Assembly: GCA_035478375.1 (NCBI GenBank)
Contig: DATIJQ010000024.1
Span: 1 to 59,500, forward strand
DNA from: DASTDY01 sp035478375
GTDB lineage: Bacteria > Patescibacteriota > Saccharimonadia > Saccharimonadales > EFPC-124
Length of the DNA: 59,500 nucleotides
Direction: 5' to 3'
Shown here: positions 1-7,777 of the stretch, piece after piece
Layout of the letters: each line of letters starts with the position of its first letter
Position numbering within the stretch: the first letter of the stretch is position 1
The notes under the pieces: model-generated
The model's input: only the letters and a program-made list of their open reading frames with translations
The model's database searches: none
What the model was told of the DNA's origin: nothing
Position numbers and translations under genes: made by a program

Positions 1-2
1 GC

Positions 3-929
3 ACGCCGCCGCAATTTGACTTTGAACCAAAAAACCACTGGCAATTGGGCGAAGCTCACGATTTTATTGATAAAGAGCGCGCCGCCAAAGTCGCTGGTAG
101 CCGTTTTGCTTACCTAAAAGGCGGCTTAGTGCAGTTGCAAATTGCCTTGGTGCATTGGGCGCTCGATATTTTAACGAGCCAAGAAACGCTACAAAAAATC
201 ATCGGCACGAATAACTTACAACTGAGCGCCAAACCTTTCACGCCAGTTTTGCCGCCGGCTGTCATCCGCACCGATGTCTACGAAGCCACCGGCCGCTTAA
301 ACGCCGAAGAACAAACCTACAAATTGGCCGACGATGACCTGTGGTTAAACGCCAGCGCCGAACATAGCATGTGTCCGATGTATAAAGATGAGATTTTGCC
401 CGAAGCCGAGCTGCCAATCCGTTACGTCGCCTACGCAACCTCGTTCCGCCGCGAAGCCGGCACCTACGGCAAAGACATGGAGGGTATTTTTAGGCTGCAC
501 CAGTTCGACAAGTTAGAGATGGAAACGTTCAGCACAGCCGAAACCGGCCTCGAAGAGCATAAGTTAATGGTCGCTATCCAAGAATACATAATGCAGCAAT
601 TGCAGCTGCCATACCAAGTTATCCAAAAATGTACGTTTGATATTGGTGGCCCAAACGCTGCCGGCGTCGACATTGACGCTTGGCTGCCCGGTCAAAACAA
701 ATATCGCGAAACCCATACTGCAGACTACATGACCGACTACCAAGCCCGCCGCCTGCAAACTCGTACCCGCCGCCAAAATGGGGAAGTCGAATTAGTGCAC
801 ACCAACGACGCCACTGCGCTGTCTATGCGTCCACTCATCGCCATTTTAGAAAACTATCAAAACAAAGATGGCAGCATTACTGTGCCTGATGTTCTGCGCC
901 CATACCTTGGCAACAAAAGCACCTTATAG
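3..929 (+). CDS. serS: Seryl-tRNA synthetase, C-terminal catalytic part (5' end outside window)
   Basis: Charges tRNA-Ser with serine in the cytoplasm (class II aminoacyl-tRNA synthetase). The reading frame is open to the left edge, so the N-terminal tRNA-binding coiled coil lies outside the window; about 308 residues of the catalytic core are visible. The visible start is a typical SerRS passage (PKNHWQLGEAHDFIDKERAA). Motif 2 is FRREAGTYGKDMEGIFRLHQ, followed by FDKLEME. The serine-pocket region reads DIDAWLPGQNKYRETHTADY, and motif 3 is near the end around SMRPLIAILENYQ. These are the family's signatures. The gene ends just before a -10-like box for hpf. Confidence in the family is very high; only the missing 5' part is uncertain. 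Confidence 0.97.
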   Translation, partial: TPPQFDFEPKNHWQLGEAHDFIDKERAAKVAGSRFAYLKGGLVQLQIALVHWALDILTSQETLQKIIGTNNLQLSAKPFTPVLPPAVIRTDVYEATGRLNAEEQTYKLADDDLWLNASAEHSMCPMYKDEILPEAELPIRYVAYATSFRREAGTYGKDMEGIFRLHQFDKLEMETFSTAETGLEEHKLMVAIQEYIMQQLQLPYQVIQKCTFDIGGPNAAGVDIDAWLPGQNKYRETHTADYMTDYQARRLQTRTRRQNGEVELVHTNDATALSMRPLIAILENYQNKDGSITVPDVLRPYLGNKSTL

Positions 930-938
930 GTGTATAAT
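907..938 (+). promoter_or_regulatory. Putative promoter of hpf
   Basis: TATAAT at 933-938 with a TTGGCA at 907-912, but the spacer is 20 bp, longer than ideal. The -10 is a perfect consensus and gives a leader of roughly 35 nt carrying GGGAGG upstream of hpf. The -35 overlaps the end of serS. Confidence 0.4.
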
Positions 939-979
939 AAAGCCAGAAATCCCACATTAACAGGGAGGAATTTTGACCC

Positions 980-1351
980 ATGATTACTCACATTGACACC
1001 GCCGGCATAAACTTTGAGCTTAGCGACGATATTAAAAAATACATCGTTAAAAAGCTTGGCCGGCTCGATAAATACATCCCACGTCACGCCCGCGAAAGCG
1101 TTCGGCTCGAAGTAAAATTACGCGAAACAAACAACCGACTTGGTAATAAATACGAATGCGAGGGCATTTTGCATTTGCCAAGCGCACCGCTGCAGGCAAA
1201 AGAATCGACCTTAAATATGTTCGCCGCCGTCGACATTGTCGAGGCTAAACTTAAGAATCAGCTGGTTAAGTATAAAAGCGCCCATATTATGCACTTGCGC
1301 GAAAAACATCCTGGCGTATTTGGCCGGATTAGAGTCCGTTTGATGCAGTAA
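980..1351 (+). CDS. hpf: Ribosome hibernation-promoting factor, short form (HPF/RaiA/YfiA)
   Basis: Binds the decoding centre of 30S/70S ribosomes and keeps them inactive during starvation. The 123-residue protein has the beta-alpha-beta-beta-beta-alpha layout of the family: an N-terminal strand (MITHIDTAGINFELSDDIK), a helix containing KKLGRLDKYIPR, then VRLEVKLRE and the EGILHLPS strand, and a basic last helix (AKLKNQLVKYKSAH). The length matches short HPF, without the C-terminal dimerisation domain of long HPF. The ATG at 980 follows GGGAGG at 962-967 with a rather long gap of 12 nt. The gene is probably monocistronic between serS and an IMPase-like gene. Confidence 0.9.
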   Translation: MITHIDTAGINFELSDDIKKYIVKKLGRLDKYIPRHARESVRLEVKLRETNNRLGNKYECEGILHLPSAPLQAKESTLNMFAAVDIVEAKLKNQLVKYKSAHIMHLREKHPGVFGRIRVRLMQ

Positions 1352-1365
1352 CTATTAGATTGCAT

Positions 1366-1394
1366 TTGATACAAAACCTAAGTCGGTTTATATT
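1366..1394 (+). promoter_or_regulatory. Sigma70-type promoter of the IMPase-like gene
   Basis: TTGATA (1366-1371), a 17-bp spacer, then TATATT (1389-1394). The predicted start near 1401 gives a leader of about 20 nt containing GGAGG (1412-1416) before the GTG at 1421. This normal-leader layout contrasts with the leaderless layout of most neighbours. Confidence 0.55.
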
Positions 1395-1420
1395 TATTAC
1401 AGCCTACAATTGGAGGGGTA

Positions 1421-2311
1421 GTGCAGGAACTGTTGATGAATATCGACAGCCTATTGCGTGGCGGTCTGAGTGATGGTTGCGACCTGGCGCGTGACAATCG
1501 CGGCGTGGCAGTAGCGCTGGACAAATTGCGTGCCGATGGTTCGGCTGAGGCTCTCTCGAACATCGACATTGCTGTTGAACGGTTGATCCTCGACTACTTT
1601 GATGACATGCCGCAATTGGGCGTCATTGCCGAAGAAAAACTGAGCCGAGATTGTACGCCCATCGATGGTGTCGAGTGGCGACTGGTACTTGACCCGATCG
1701 ACGGCAGCAAATATTACCTGCGCGATGACGGCATGAACGTATGTATTATGGCGTCGTTGCTCCGTAACCGCACGGTTGTGGCGTCGTACGTAGTCAACAT
1801 CGCCACTAGGGAAGTTATTGGTTTTGGACCCAAACATCCAGATGTGTTTTTGTGGTACGACACCGACTTTGATCGGTCGCGCAATTTGTTGGAACAAACA
1901 TGGCCAACTGCGCTTGTCGATGCAAAGGTAATTATGCGCTACGAACCACTGGCGCATGGTGACACCTGGGCGCCGTTGCTGAGTAGTTGGCAACATGGCA
2001 GCGGACCATTTGATTCAGCCGCAATTCTTAGGGGGAGCATCGGCGGCAGTTTTACCCACATGTGGCGCGGCTTTGCGGCGGCACACACGCAGCGGGCACA
2101 ATCCTGGGCGCAGCCGTGGGATAACATTCCGGTCGATGCCATCAACCGCAAGCTCGGATTTGTGTGTGCGCGGTTTGACGAGGCGGGGCAGTTGGTGGAG
2201 TTCGAGCCGGAACTCACATTCACCGCACAGCGCCGCCCACAGTCATACATTGTCATCCGCCGCTCGCTGTTGCCTGAGTTGCGGCAAGTTGTTGCCTCCC
2301 GCCTAGCGTAG
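1421..2311 (+). CDS. Inositol-monophosphatase-family phosphatase
   Basis: Predicted Mg2+-dependent, Li+-sensitive-type phosphomonoesterase (IMPase/CysQ/FBPase superfamily) acting on a small phosphorylated substrate in the cytosol. Visible motifs are VIAEEK (about residues 68-73), which supplies a metal-binding Glu; DPIDGS at 91-96, the hallmark metal-binding motif; and the distal WDNIPVDAINRKLGF at about 233-247, whose Asp is the other metal ligand. At 296 residues it is the usual length. The start is GTG 1421, 4 nt after GGAGG. Codons tend to end in G or C, unlike flanking hpf and secA, and a 13-bp hairpin follows directly. It could act on inositol phosphate, PAP or a sugar phosphate; the sequence alone does not decide. 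Confidence 0.85.
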   Translation: MQELLMNIDSLLRGGLSDGCDLARDNRGVAVALDKLRADGSAEALSNIDIAVERLILDYFDDMPQLGVIAEEKLSRDCTPIDGVEWRLVLDPIDGSKYYLRDDGMNVCIMASLLRNRTVVASYVVNIATREVIGFGPKHPDVFLWYDTDFDRSRNLLEQTWPTALVDAKVIMRYEPLAHGDTWAPLLSSWQHGSGPFDSAAILRGSIGGSFTHMWRGFAAAHTQRAQSWAQPWDNIPVDAINRKLGFVCARFDEAGQLVEFEPELTFTAQRRPQSYIVIRRSLLPELRQVVASRLA

Positions 2312-2315
2312 GTAA

Positions 2316-2348
2316 GTGACGGCGCGACGATGTCGGTCGCGCCGTCAC
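2316..2348 (+). terminator. GC-rich 13-bp hairpin after the IMPase-like gene
   Basis: Perfect inverted repeat with arms 2316-2328 and 2336-2348 (GTGACGGCGCGAC and its complement) and a 7-nt loop, starting 5 nt after the stop codon. There is no T-run after it, so it is either an unusual terminator or a 3'-end stabiliser. Confidence 0.6.
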
Positions 2349-2384
2349 GTACGCACCAGTATTTTATTTCTAGCCAAACCCCGC

Positions 2385-2390
2385 TATACT
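2385..2390 (+). promoter_or_regulatory. -10 box of secA
   Basis: TATACT 45 nt upstream of the ATG at 2436. The predicted transcription start (about 2397) lies downstream of the earlier in-frame ATG at 2394, which argues that the earlier ATG is not used. The resulting leader of about 39 nt carries GGAG before the ATG at 2436. Confidence 0.5.
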
Positions 2391-2435
2391 TAGATGACAG
2401 TCCTATACCGATTTCTAACTGATTTGGAGTTACGT

Positions 2436-5036
2436 ATGAAACAAATTCTGACTAAAATTTTTGGCGACCCTCAAAATAAGACCTTGCGCCGCTTGCGCAA
2501 AAAGGTCCGCCAAATTAATGCACTGGCCGACACATACAAAAAAATGAGCGATGCCCAGCTGCAAAAACAGACTGCCGCGTTAAAAAAACAGCTTAAAAGC
2601 GGTAAAACGCTTGACGATATTTTGCCCGATGCTTTTGCGTTGGTGCGCGAAGCCAGTAGCCGCGTGCTCAAAATGCGCCACTTTGATGTGCAGCTAATTG
2701 GTGGCATGGTCTTGCACGAAGGCGCAGTAGCCGAAATGAAAACGGGTGAAGGCAAAACCCTTGTCGCCACCCTACCAATGTACCTCAACGCGCTCGAAGG
2801 CAAAGGTGCGCATTTGGTCACCGTTAACGATTATTTGGTGCAACGCGACGCCGGCTGGATGGGTCAGTTGTATGATTTTTTGGGCCTCAGCGTCGGCGTG
2901 GTCATTGCTGATAAATCGTTTGTTTTTGACCGCGAGTTCGACAACAAAGAACACGACGACCCACGCATGCGCAAACTCAAACCCGCCACCCGCAAAGAAG
3001 CCTATCAAGCTGACATTACCTACGGCACCAACAACGAATTCGGCTTTGACTACTTGCGTGACAACATGGTTAACCAGGTTGAATTGCTACGCCAGCGCGA
3101 GCTCAACTACGCCATCGTCGACGAGGTCGACAGCATTTTAATCGACGAAGCCCGCACGCCGCTCATTATTAGCGCGCCAGCCAGCGATGGCGGTCAAAAC
3201 TACGTAACTTTTGCGGCAATCGCCAAAAAATTAGTCCCTGCTGATTATAATTTGGACGAAAAGCGTCGTGCCGTCAGCCTGACCGACGAAGGGGTAGAGA
3301 AGTCCGAAAAACTACTTGGCATCGCCAACTTTTACGCCCCCGAAAACGTCCGCGCCGTGTACCACATGGAGCAAGCCTTGCGCGCCCAAACTTTGTTTAA
3401 GCGCGACAAAGATTACGTAGTCACTAAAGACGGCGAAGTTATTATTGTGGACGAATTTACCGGCCGCTTAATGCATGGCCGCCGTTATAACGAAGGCCTG
3501 CACCAAGCAATCGAAGCCAAAGAAGGCGTGCCAGTCTTGCAAGAAAGCATGACGCTGGCCACTATTAGCTTCCAAAACTATTTCCGCCTGTACAAAAAGC
3601 TCAGCGGTATGACTGGTACGGCGTATACCGAAGCCGAAGAATTCCAGCAGATTTATGGGTTAGACGTTGTGCAAATTCCGGCCAACCGACCAGTGGTTCG
3701 TGACGACAAATCAGATATGATTTTTAAAACCGAGGCTGGCAAAATCCGCGCCCTGGTAGCGCAGGTTAAAGGATATCACGCCGAAGGTCGCCCCGTGTTA
3801 ATCGGTTCCGCCAGCATCGAAAAGAACGAAGAAATCAGCAAAGCGCTCACCAAAGCCGGCGTCCCTCACGAGTTGCTCAACGCCAAAAACAACGAACGCG
3901 AAGCCGCAATTGTTGCTAAAGCCGGCCAAAAAGGCGGCGTGACGCTCGCCACCAACATCGCTGGCCGCGGCACAGACATTGTACTGGGCGAAGGTGTAAA
4001 AGAGCTGGGCGGGTTAGTGGTTATTGGGTCAGAACGCCACGAATCGCGCCGCATTGACAACCAGCTGCGAGGCCGCGGCGGCCGCCAGGGCGACCCAGGT
4101 TTAACGCAATTTTACGTCAGCACCGAAGACGATCTTATGCGCATTTTCCAGGGTGAACGCATCCGTAGTCTTATGGATCGTTTGGGTGTCGACGAAGAAA
4201 CGCCAATCCAGAACCGCGCCGTCAGCAAGACACTCGAAAACGCTCAAAAAAAGGTCGAAGGCTACAACTTTGACGCTCGCAAAAACGTCGTGCAGTACGA
4301 CAACGTTATGAACCGTCACCGCAAAGCCGTGTACAGCATTCGCAAAAATATTTTGCACGGCGAGGATATCTCGGACCGCATTAAAGAGTTATTGGCCGAA
4401 GAAGTTGGCACGCTCACTGCCTTAAATGCCAAGCAAAATCCAAAAATGGCACAGGAGTTTGAGGCAATTATTCCGCTCGACGGCAAGACGTTAAAGCTCA
4501 TCGCCAAAGAAGAAAAAGACAAAGAGCGCACCAAGTTGGCGCTCGATGCCGCCAAAAAATTGTATGACAAGCGTGAAGAAGAACTCACGCCGGAGCTCAT
4601 GCGCAAAGTCGAACGCGACGTATACTTGCAGGTGCTTGATACTTTGTGGATGCAGCACTTAGAGAACATGCAACATTTGCGCGAGGGCATTCACTGGCGC
4701 AGCGTTGGTCAGCGCGACCCGTTGGTAGAATATCGCCAAGAGTCGCAGCGTGTCTTTGAGACCTTGCAAGCTACGTTGCGCGAAGAAGTCTTGCGCGCTA
4801 TTTACCACGTTACTAAAGGTGATGTTGCCCAAGCCGACGCCAAAAAAATGAACACAGAACTGACTCGCGCTGCCGAAAACGCCGTCGAAGCTGGCGTCAA
4901 CGAAGTCACTGATATCGAACGCAAAGCCGACTTTAAAGTAGAAACCCCATACGACGAAACCGTTAAAAAGAAAACCCACGACACTCTGCGCAAAAAACGC
5001 AAAAAAGAGCGCCAAAACCGCAAAAAAAAGAAGTAA
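2436..5036 (+). CDS. secA: Preprotein translocase motor ATPase SecA
   Basis: Cytoplasmic and membrane-peripheral ATPase that drives unfolded preproteins through SecYEG. About 866 residues. Nucleotide-binding domain 1 has Walker A TGEGKT at about 103-108 and Walker B VDEVD at about 228-232. Also visible are LSGMTGTAYTEAEEF, the second-domain ATNIAGRGTDIVLG, and the arginine-finger region DNQLRGRGGRQGDPG. The helical scaffold and wing domains follow (YDNVMNRHR, QVLDTLWMQHLENM). The C-terminus is a Lys/Arg-rich tail and lacks the CxCxSGKxxxxCC zinc motif used for SecB and lipid contact; family members without it are known. I chose ATG 2436 because the protein then starts MKQILTKIFGDPQNK, as in homologues, with GGAG upstream. 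A terminator overlaps its last codons. Confidence 0.97.
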   Translation: MKQILTKIFGDPQNKTLRRLRKKVRQINALADTYKKMSDAQLQKQTAALKKQLKSGKTLDDILPDAFALVREASSRVLKMRHFDVQLIGGMVLHEGAVAEMKTGEGKTLVATLPMYLNALEGKGAHLVTVNDYLVQRDAGWMGQLYDFLGLSVGVVIADKSFVFDREFDNKEHDDPRMRKLKPATRKEAYQADITYGTNNEFGFDYLRDNMVNQVELLRQRELNYAIVDEVDSILIDEARTPLIISAPASDGGQNYVTFAAIAKKLVPADYNLDEKRRAVSLTDEGVEKSEKLLGIANFYAPENVRAVYHMEQALRAQTLFKRDKDYVVTKDGEVIIVDEFTGRLMHGRRYNEGLHQAIEAKEGVPVLQESMTLATISFQNYFRLYKKLSGMTGTAYTEAEEFQQIYGLDVVQIPANRPVVRDDKSDMIFKTEAGKIRALVAQVKGYHAEGRPVLIGSASIEKNEEISKALTKAGVPHELLNAKNNEREAAIVAKAGQKGGVTLATNIAGRGTDIVLGEGVKELGGLVVIGSERHESRRIDNQLRGRGGRQGDPGLTQFYVSTEDDLMRIFQGERIRSLMDRLGVDEETPIQNRAVSKTLENAQKKVEGYNFDARKNVVQYDNVMNRHRKAVYSIRKNILHGEDISDRIKELLAEEVGTLTALNAKQNPKMAQEFEAIIPLDGKTLKLIAKEEKDKERTKLALDAAKKLYDKREEELTPELMRKVERDVYLQVLDTLWMQHLENMQHLREGIHWRSVGQRDPLVEYRQESQRVFETLQATLREEVLRAIYHVTKGDVAQADAKKMNTELTRAAENAVEAGVNEVTDIERKADFKVETPYDETVKKKTHDTLRKKRKKERQNRKKKK

Positions 5037-5050
5037 TAATTTGCGGTTTT
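5014..5050 (+). terminator. Intrinsic terminator overlapping the secA stop codon
   Basis: Arms AAAACCGCAAA (5014-5024) and TTTGCGGTTTT (5040-5050), 11 bp perfect, with the loop holding the last secA codons and the stop. The right arm ends in a T-run, and by symmetry the left arm provides one on the opposite strand. The right arm also overlaps the -35 of the next gene. Confidence 0.7.
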
Positions 5051-5069
5051 ATTGCGTAGATCGTATTAT
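5041..5069 (+). promoter_or_regulatory. Promoter of the gene at 5103
   Basis: TTGCGG (5041-5046), 17-bp spacer, TATTAT (5064-5069). The expected leader of about 27 nt contains AGGAGGT (5091-5097). The -35 lies inside the secA terminator stem. Confidence 0.5.
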
Positions 5070-5102
5070 GATATAGTTTGCCGCACGATCAGGAGGTACT
5101 AC

Positions 5103-5834
5103 GTGTTCATCACGCAGCCGCGCGATGTCAAAACGCTGAACGGCAACCAATTGCCGTTCCCGCTGAGCCAACGGCCCCGGCACCCAATGTTTTGGTCGTT
5201 GGGGGACAGTCTGGTGGGTGAGATAATCAGAGGCGAATCGTTCAGGCCAATGGCTGGATTGCCGTTTGAGCTGGGGGTGCCGCATTATCGCTTCAGCGCA
5301 GACGACATCTGGAAGCTCGTCAACGAATTCCCGTTGGATCAGCGCCTTTTGCGGCGCAACAGCTTACGTTACCGTACGGTATGGCAAGTCGAACGACTCG
5401 ACGCCGACGGGAGCAGCCGTGTCGTGAGAAGTGTTGGCAACGTCGCCGACATCACGCCCGACGAGGCATGGCGCTACAATCTGCACTCAATCCTCCGTCA
5501 GCTCACCTGCTTGCAGGTAACCGATCTCCTGGAACGCCACGGTGACATCATCAAGCGGCCAAGGTACTTGAGCACCGGTAACGACTGGCATTGGGAGGTG
5601 TTTGTGCGCGCTGTCATGATTTTGTCGCAGCGGACAGCCGAACCTGCAGATGTCCAAGTCAAGCAGGCCTTCGCAAAGGAGCTGTTGGACGCGCTCGCCG
5701 GCACGCTTTATTCTGGCATTGAGGCCACTGTCACCGCCGTGACAATGTACCTCCATGCTGATCAGCTGGCCAACGAGGTACAGGATCGTTGGCTGGAGCA
5801 GCTCATGGCGTCGTCTGCAACTGTGCAGCCCTGA
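5103..5834 (+). CDS. Hypothetical protein, 243 residues
   Basis: I do not recognise this protein. It is predicted soluble, without signal peptide or membrane segment. Visible features are a basic, Arg-rich N-terminal half, an acidic-aromatic middle passage (STGNDWHWEVFVRAVM) and a helical C-terminal third (EVQDRWLEQLMASS). GTG 5103 is chosen as start because AGGAGGT sits 5 nt upstream; frame-compatible codons further upstream lie inside the promoter. Codon choice (GAG, AAG, CTG frequent) differs from secA and the M16 gene around it. It is a single-gene unit with its own promoter, Shine-Dalgarno site and a downstream 15-bp hairpin, like several other unknown genes in this window. Confidence 0.65.
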   Translation: MFITQPRDVKTLNGNQLPFPLSQRPRHPMFWSLGDSLVGEIIRGESFRPMAGLPFELGVPHYRFSADDIWKLVNEFPLDQRLLRRNSLRYRTVWQVERLDADGSSRVVRSVGNVADITPDEAWRYNLHSILRQLTCLQVTDLLERHGDIIKRPRYLSTGNDWHWEVFVRAVMILSQRTAEPADVQVKQAFAKELLDALAGTLYSGIEATVTAVTMYLHADQLANEVQDRWLEQLMASSATVQP

Positions 5835-5842
5835 TCGCGGTA

Positions 5843-5884
5843 CGATGCTTGGGCCGGTGGCACGTGCTGCCGGTCCAAGCATCG
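5843..5884 (+). terminator. 15-bp hairpin after the gene at 5103
   Basis: CGATGCTTGGGCCGG (5843-5857) pairs with CCGGTCCAAGCATCG (5870-5884) with a single G-U pair and a 12-nt loop, 8 nt after the stop. Only a weak TTAT follows. Probably a terminator or 3' stabilising stem. Confidence 0.6.
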
Positions 5885-5995
5885 TTATGCACTATTGGAA
5901 TATTTTATGTATACTTTTTTGCGAAAATCCCCACGCGCCTGGCCAAAAGTGATACCATAAATAACAGACTTGTAGTAACCTAATGGAATCACCAC

Positions 5996-7282
5996 ATGAA
6001 GCATTCAGTAGAGGAAGTCGTCCTTGCAAACGGCAGCCGTGGCCTGCTTATTCACGTACCAAACGCAACCGTTGTCAGCTATGACTTCGAGTTTCGGGCC
6101 GGCTATGATTACGCCATAAACGACGACATTTACGAAACCCCACACATTATGGAGCACATGGTGCTTGGCGCCAATAAACAGTTCCCAAATGCCCGCCAAT
6201 TTAACGCCGAGCTCGAAAAAAACGGCGCCTACAGCAACGCCAGCACCAACACCGCTAGCCTAAAATACATCGCCGATTGCGCCGATTTTGAATGGGACCG
6301 TGTGTTAGAACTTTTGCGTTTGGCAATCACCGAACCACTGTTTTTGCAGAGCGAATATCAAGCTGAGTTCGGCAACGTTAAAGAAGAGCTGACCGGTTAT
6401 TTAAGCAGCAACTCACGTGTGCTCTGGCAGCGCATTGGCCAAGCCAGCGGTGAGCACTTTTTAAACGACGACGAACGATTAAAAATTATGTCTAACATCA
6501 AACTCAAAGATGTTAAAGAACATTACATGCGCACGCACACCAGCGATAACCTCCGTTTTATTATCGTCGGCAATTTAAAAGACGACCGTAAGCAAACAAT
6601 AACCAGCATGCTCGAAAAATGGAACCTGCCACGCGGCGAGCGTTTTGCCTTGCTGCGCGAAGAGCTCGTAGGTGCGGTTGACCCGATTCATGTGCTGCGC
6701 AAGGATGTCGAAAATGTCATTTTTGGCGTCAGCGCGCTGGCAAACTGGCGTATGCCTGACGAAGAAGCCGATGCCATGGCGGCACTCAACCATATGTTAA
6801 CAGGCACCTTGCACTCAACAATTTGGGGCCGCGCCCGCGAAAAAGGTCTAGCTTATGGTGTGTGGTCTGATTTTGTAGTCAGCGATTCAGCTAGCGAGTG
6901 GGAATTTGGTGGCCAAGTCAGCCTTAAAAACGCGCCAAAATTATTTGCGATTATTTCCGAAGAAGTCAATAAAGTGCTAAGTGGCCAAATCACGGCAGGT
7001 GACATTGCTGCTGCCAAGCAATTCGCGCTCGGCAAACACCAAATGGGCTGCCAAACCGTGGGCAGTATTGCCAGCTGGTACGCGCGTCGCTACTATTTTG
7101 ACGGCTACATCGACACGTATACTGACCGACCAAAAGCCATCGGCGCTGTCGATAAACCAACAATTGTTAAAGCGGCCAGCGATTTAATAGAGGGCAAACG
7201 CTGGGCCTTTGGTGGCCTTGGCAACTGTACTGCTGCGCAGCTTAAAGAACTGCAGCAAGTGCTTGGCGTAATGTTTGAGTAG
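5996..7282 (+). CDS. M16 family zinc metallopeptidase (insulinase-like)
   Basis: Predicted zinc-dependent oligopeptidase of the pitrilysin/processing-peptidase family. The inverted zinc motif HxxEH is present as HIMEH at residues 50-54 (two His ligands plus catalytic Glu). The third ligand is provided by the downstream Glu in EFGNVKEEL (about 130), at the usual distance of about 76 residues. The C-terminal half has the second M16 domain with the conserved R/Y region (GRAREKGLAYGVWS). At 428 residues it matches the two-domain bacterial form rather than the approximately 900-residue fused form. There is no signal peptide, so it probably acts in the cytosol on peptides. The ATG at 5996 has no good Shine-Dalgarno site. 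It is likely monocistronic. Confidence 0.9.
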   Translation: MKHSVEEVVLANGSRGLLIHVPNATVVSYDFEFRAGYDYAINDDIYETPHIMEHMVLGANKQFPNARQFNAELEKNGAYSNASTNTASLKYIADCADFEWDRVLELLRLAITEPLFLQSEYQAEFGNVKEELTGYLSSNSRVLWQRIGQASGEHFLNDDERLKIMSNIKLKDVKEHYMRTHTSDNLRFIIVGNLKDDRKQTITSMLEKWNLPRGERFALLREELVGAVDPIHVLRKDVENVIFGVSALANWRMPDEEADAMAALNHMLTGTLHSTIWGRAREKGLAYGVWSDFVVSDSASEWEFGGQVSLKNAPKLFAIISEEVNKVLSGQITAGDIAAAKQFALGKHQMGCQTVGSIASWYARRYYFDGYIDTYTDRPKAIGAVDKPTIVKAASDLIEGKRWAFGGLGNCTAAQLKELQQVLGVMFE

Positions 7283-7296
7283 GCGCAGGTGACTAG

Positions 7297-7328
7297 TGGT
7301 GGGCGCACGCGCGGCGTAACGCCCACCA
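7297..7328 (-). terminator. Hairpin between the M16 gene and the convergent gene at 7340
   Basis: TGGTGGGCG (7297-7305) pairs with CGCCCACCA (7320-7328), 9 bp perfect. It lies between two convergent genes and could end transcription from either side; no T-run is seen on either strand. Confidence 0.5.
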
Positions 7329-7339
7329 ACCGTTCTGTC

Positions 7340-7729
7340 CTAGAATTCTTCGCCTGGCAAGGGCGAGAAGGCGTGGGAGAGTTTGCGCATGTTCTCCACA
7401 AACTCTGCATCAGTACCTTCGTGCAGCATTTGCCTGAGCGTTTCCGATGAGTTGATGATTCTAACGGCCATGCTGCTTAGGATCAGCCGCTCGCCACGTT
7501 CCAACGCTTCGCGTGCGCCAGGGATAGTACCACCGCAATGGATTATATCCAATGCGGATTCGGCAAGCTTGCCAATCTCGCGCAGTTCTAGCGCCATGTC
7601 ATCGGCCCAGGCCAGGCAAGTACCTTTGATTTCTTCTGGCGTACCGCCCAAAAATGGATTATTTTGGTAACCATCAAGAACGTGCTTGATGGTGGCGAGG
7701 CGCGAGTTCTGCTGGGGCGTGCCACTCAT
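7340..7729 (-). CDS. Hypothetical protein, 129 residues
   Basis: Not recognised. The protein is predicted soluble and almost entirely helical (for example KLAESALDIIHCGGT and SETLRQMLHEGTDAEFVENM), with no membrane segment. The ATG has GGAGG 5 nt upstream, which supports the start. A TATAGT -10 about 30 nt further up gives a normal leader. The gene is convergent with the M16 peptidase and upstream of nothing on its own strand, so it is a stand-alone unit. Codon use and the GC-rich downstream hairpin place it with the other unknown single-gene inserts described in the findings. Function cannot be inferred from sequence. Confidence 0.6.
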   Translation of the reverse strand: MSGTPQQNSRLATIKHVLDGYQNNPFLGGTPEEIKGTCLAWADDMALELREIGKLAESALDIIHCGGTIPGAREALERGERLILSSMAVRIINSSETLRQMLHEGTDAEFVENMRKLSHAFSPLPGEEF

Positions 7730-7777
7730 ATGGTGCCTCCGGTCGTCTGGCCTACTCAGTAACTATAGTAACAAAAC

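Noticed and set aside
2394..2436. Upstream ATG of secA giving 14 extra residues
   Set aside because: It lies only 3 nt after the -10 box, before the expected transcription start, and the extra residues are not found in SecA N-termini.
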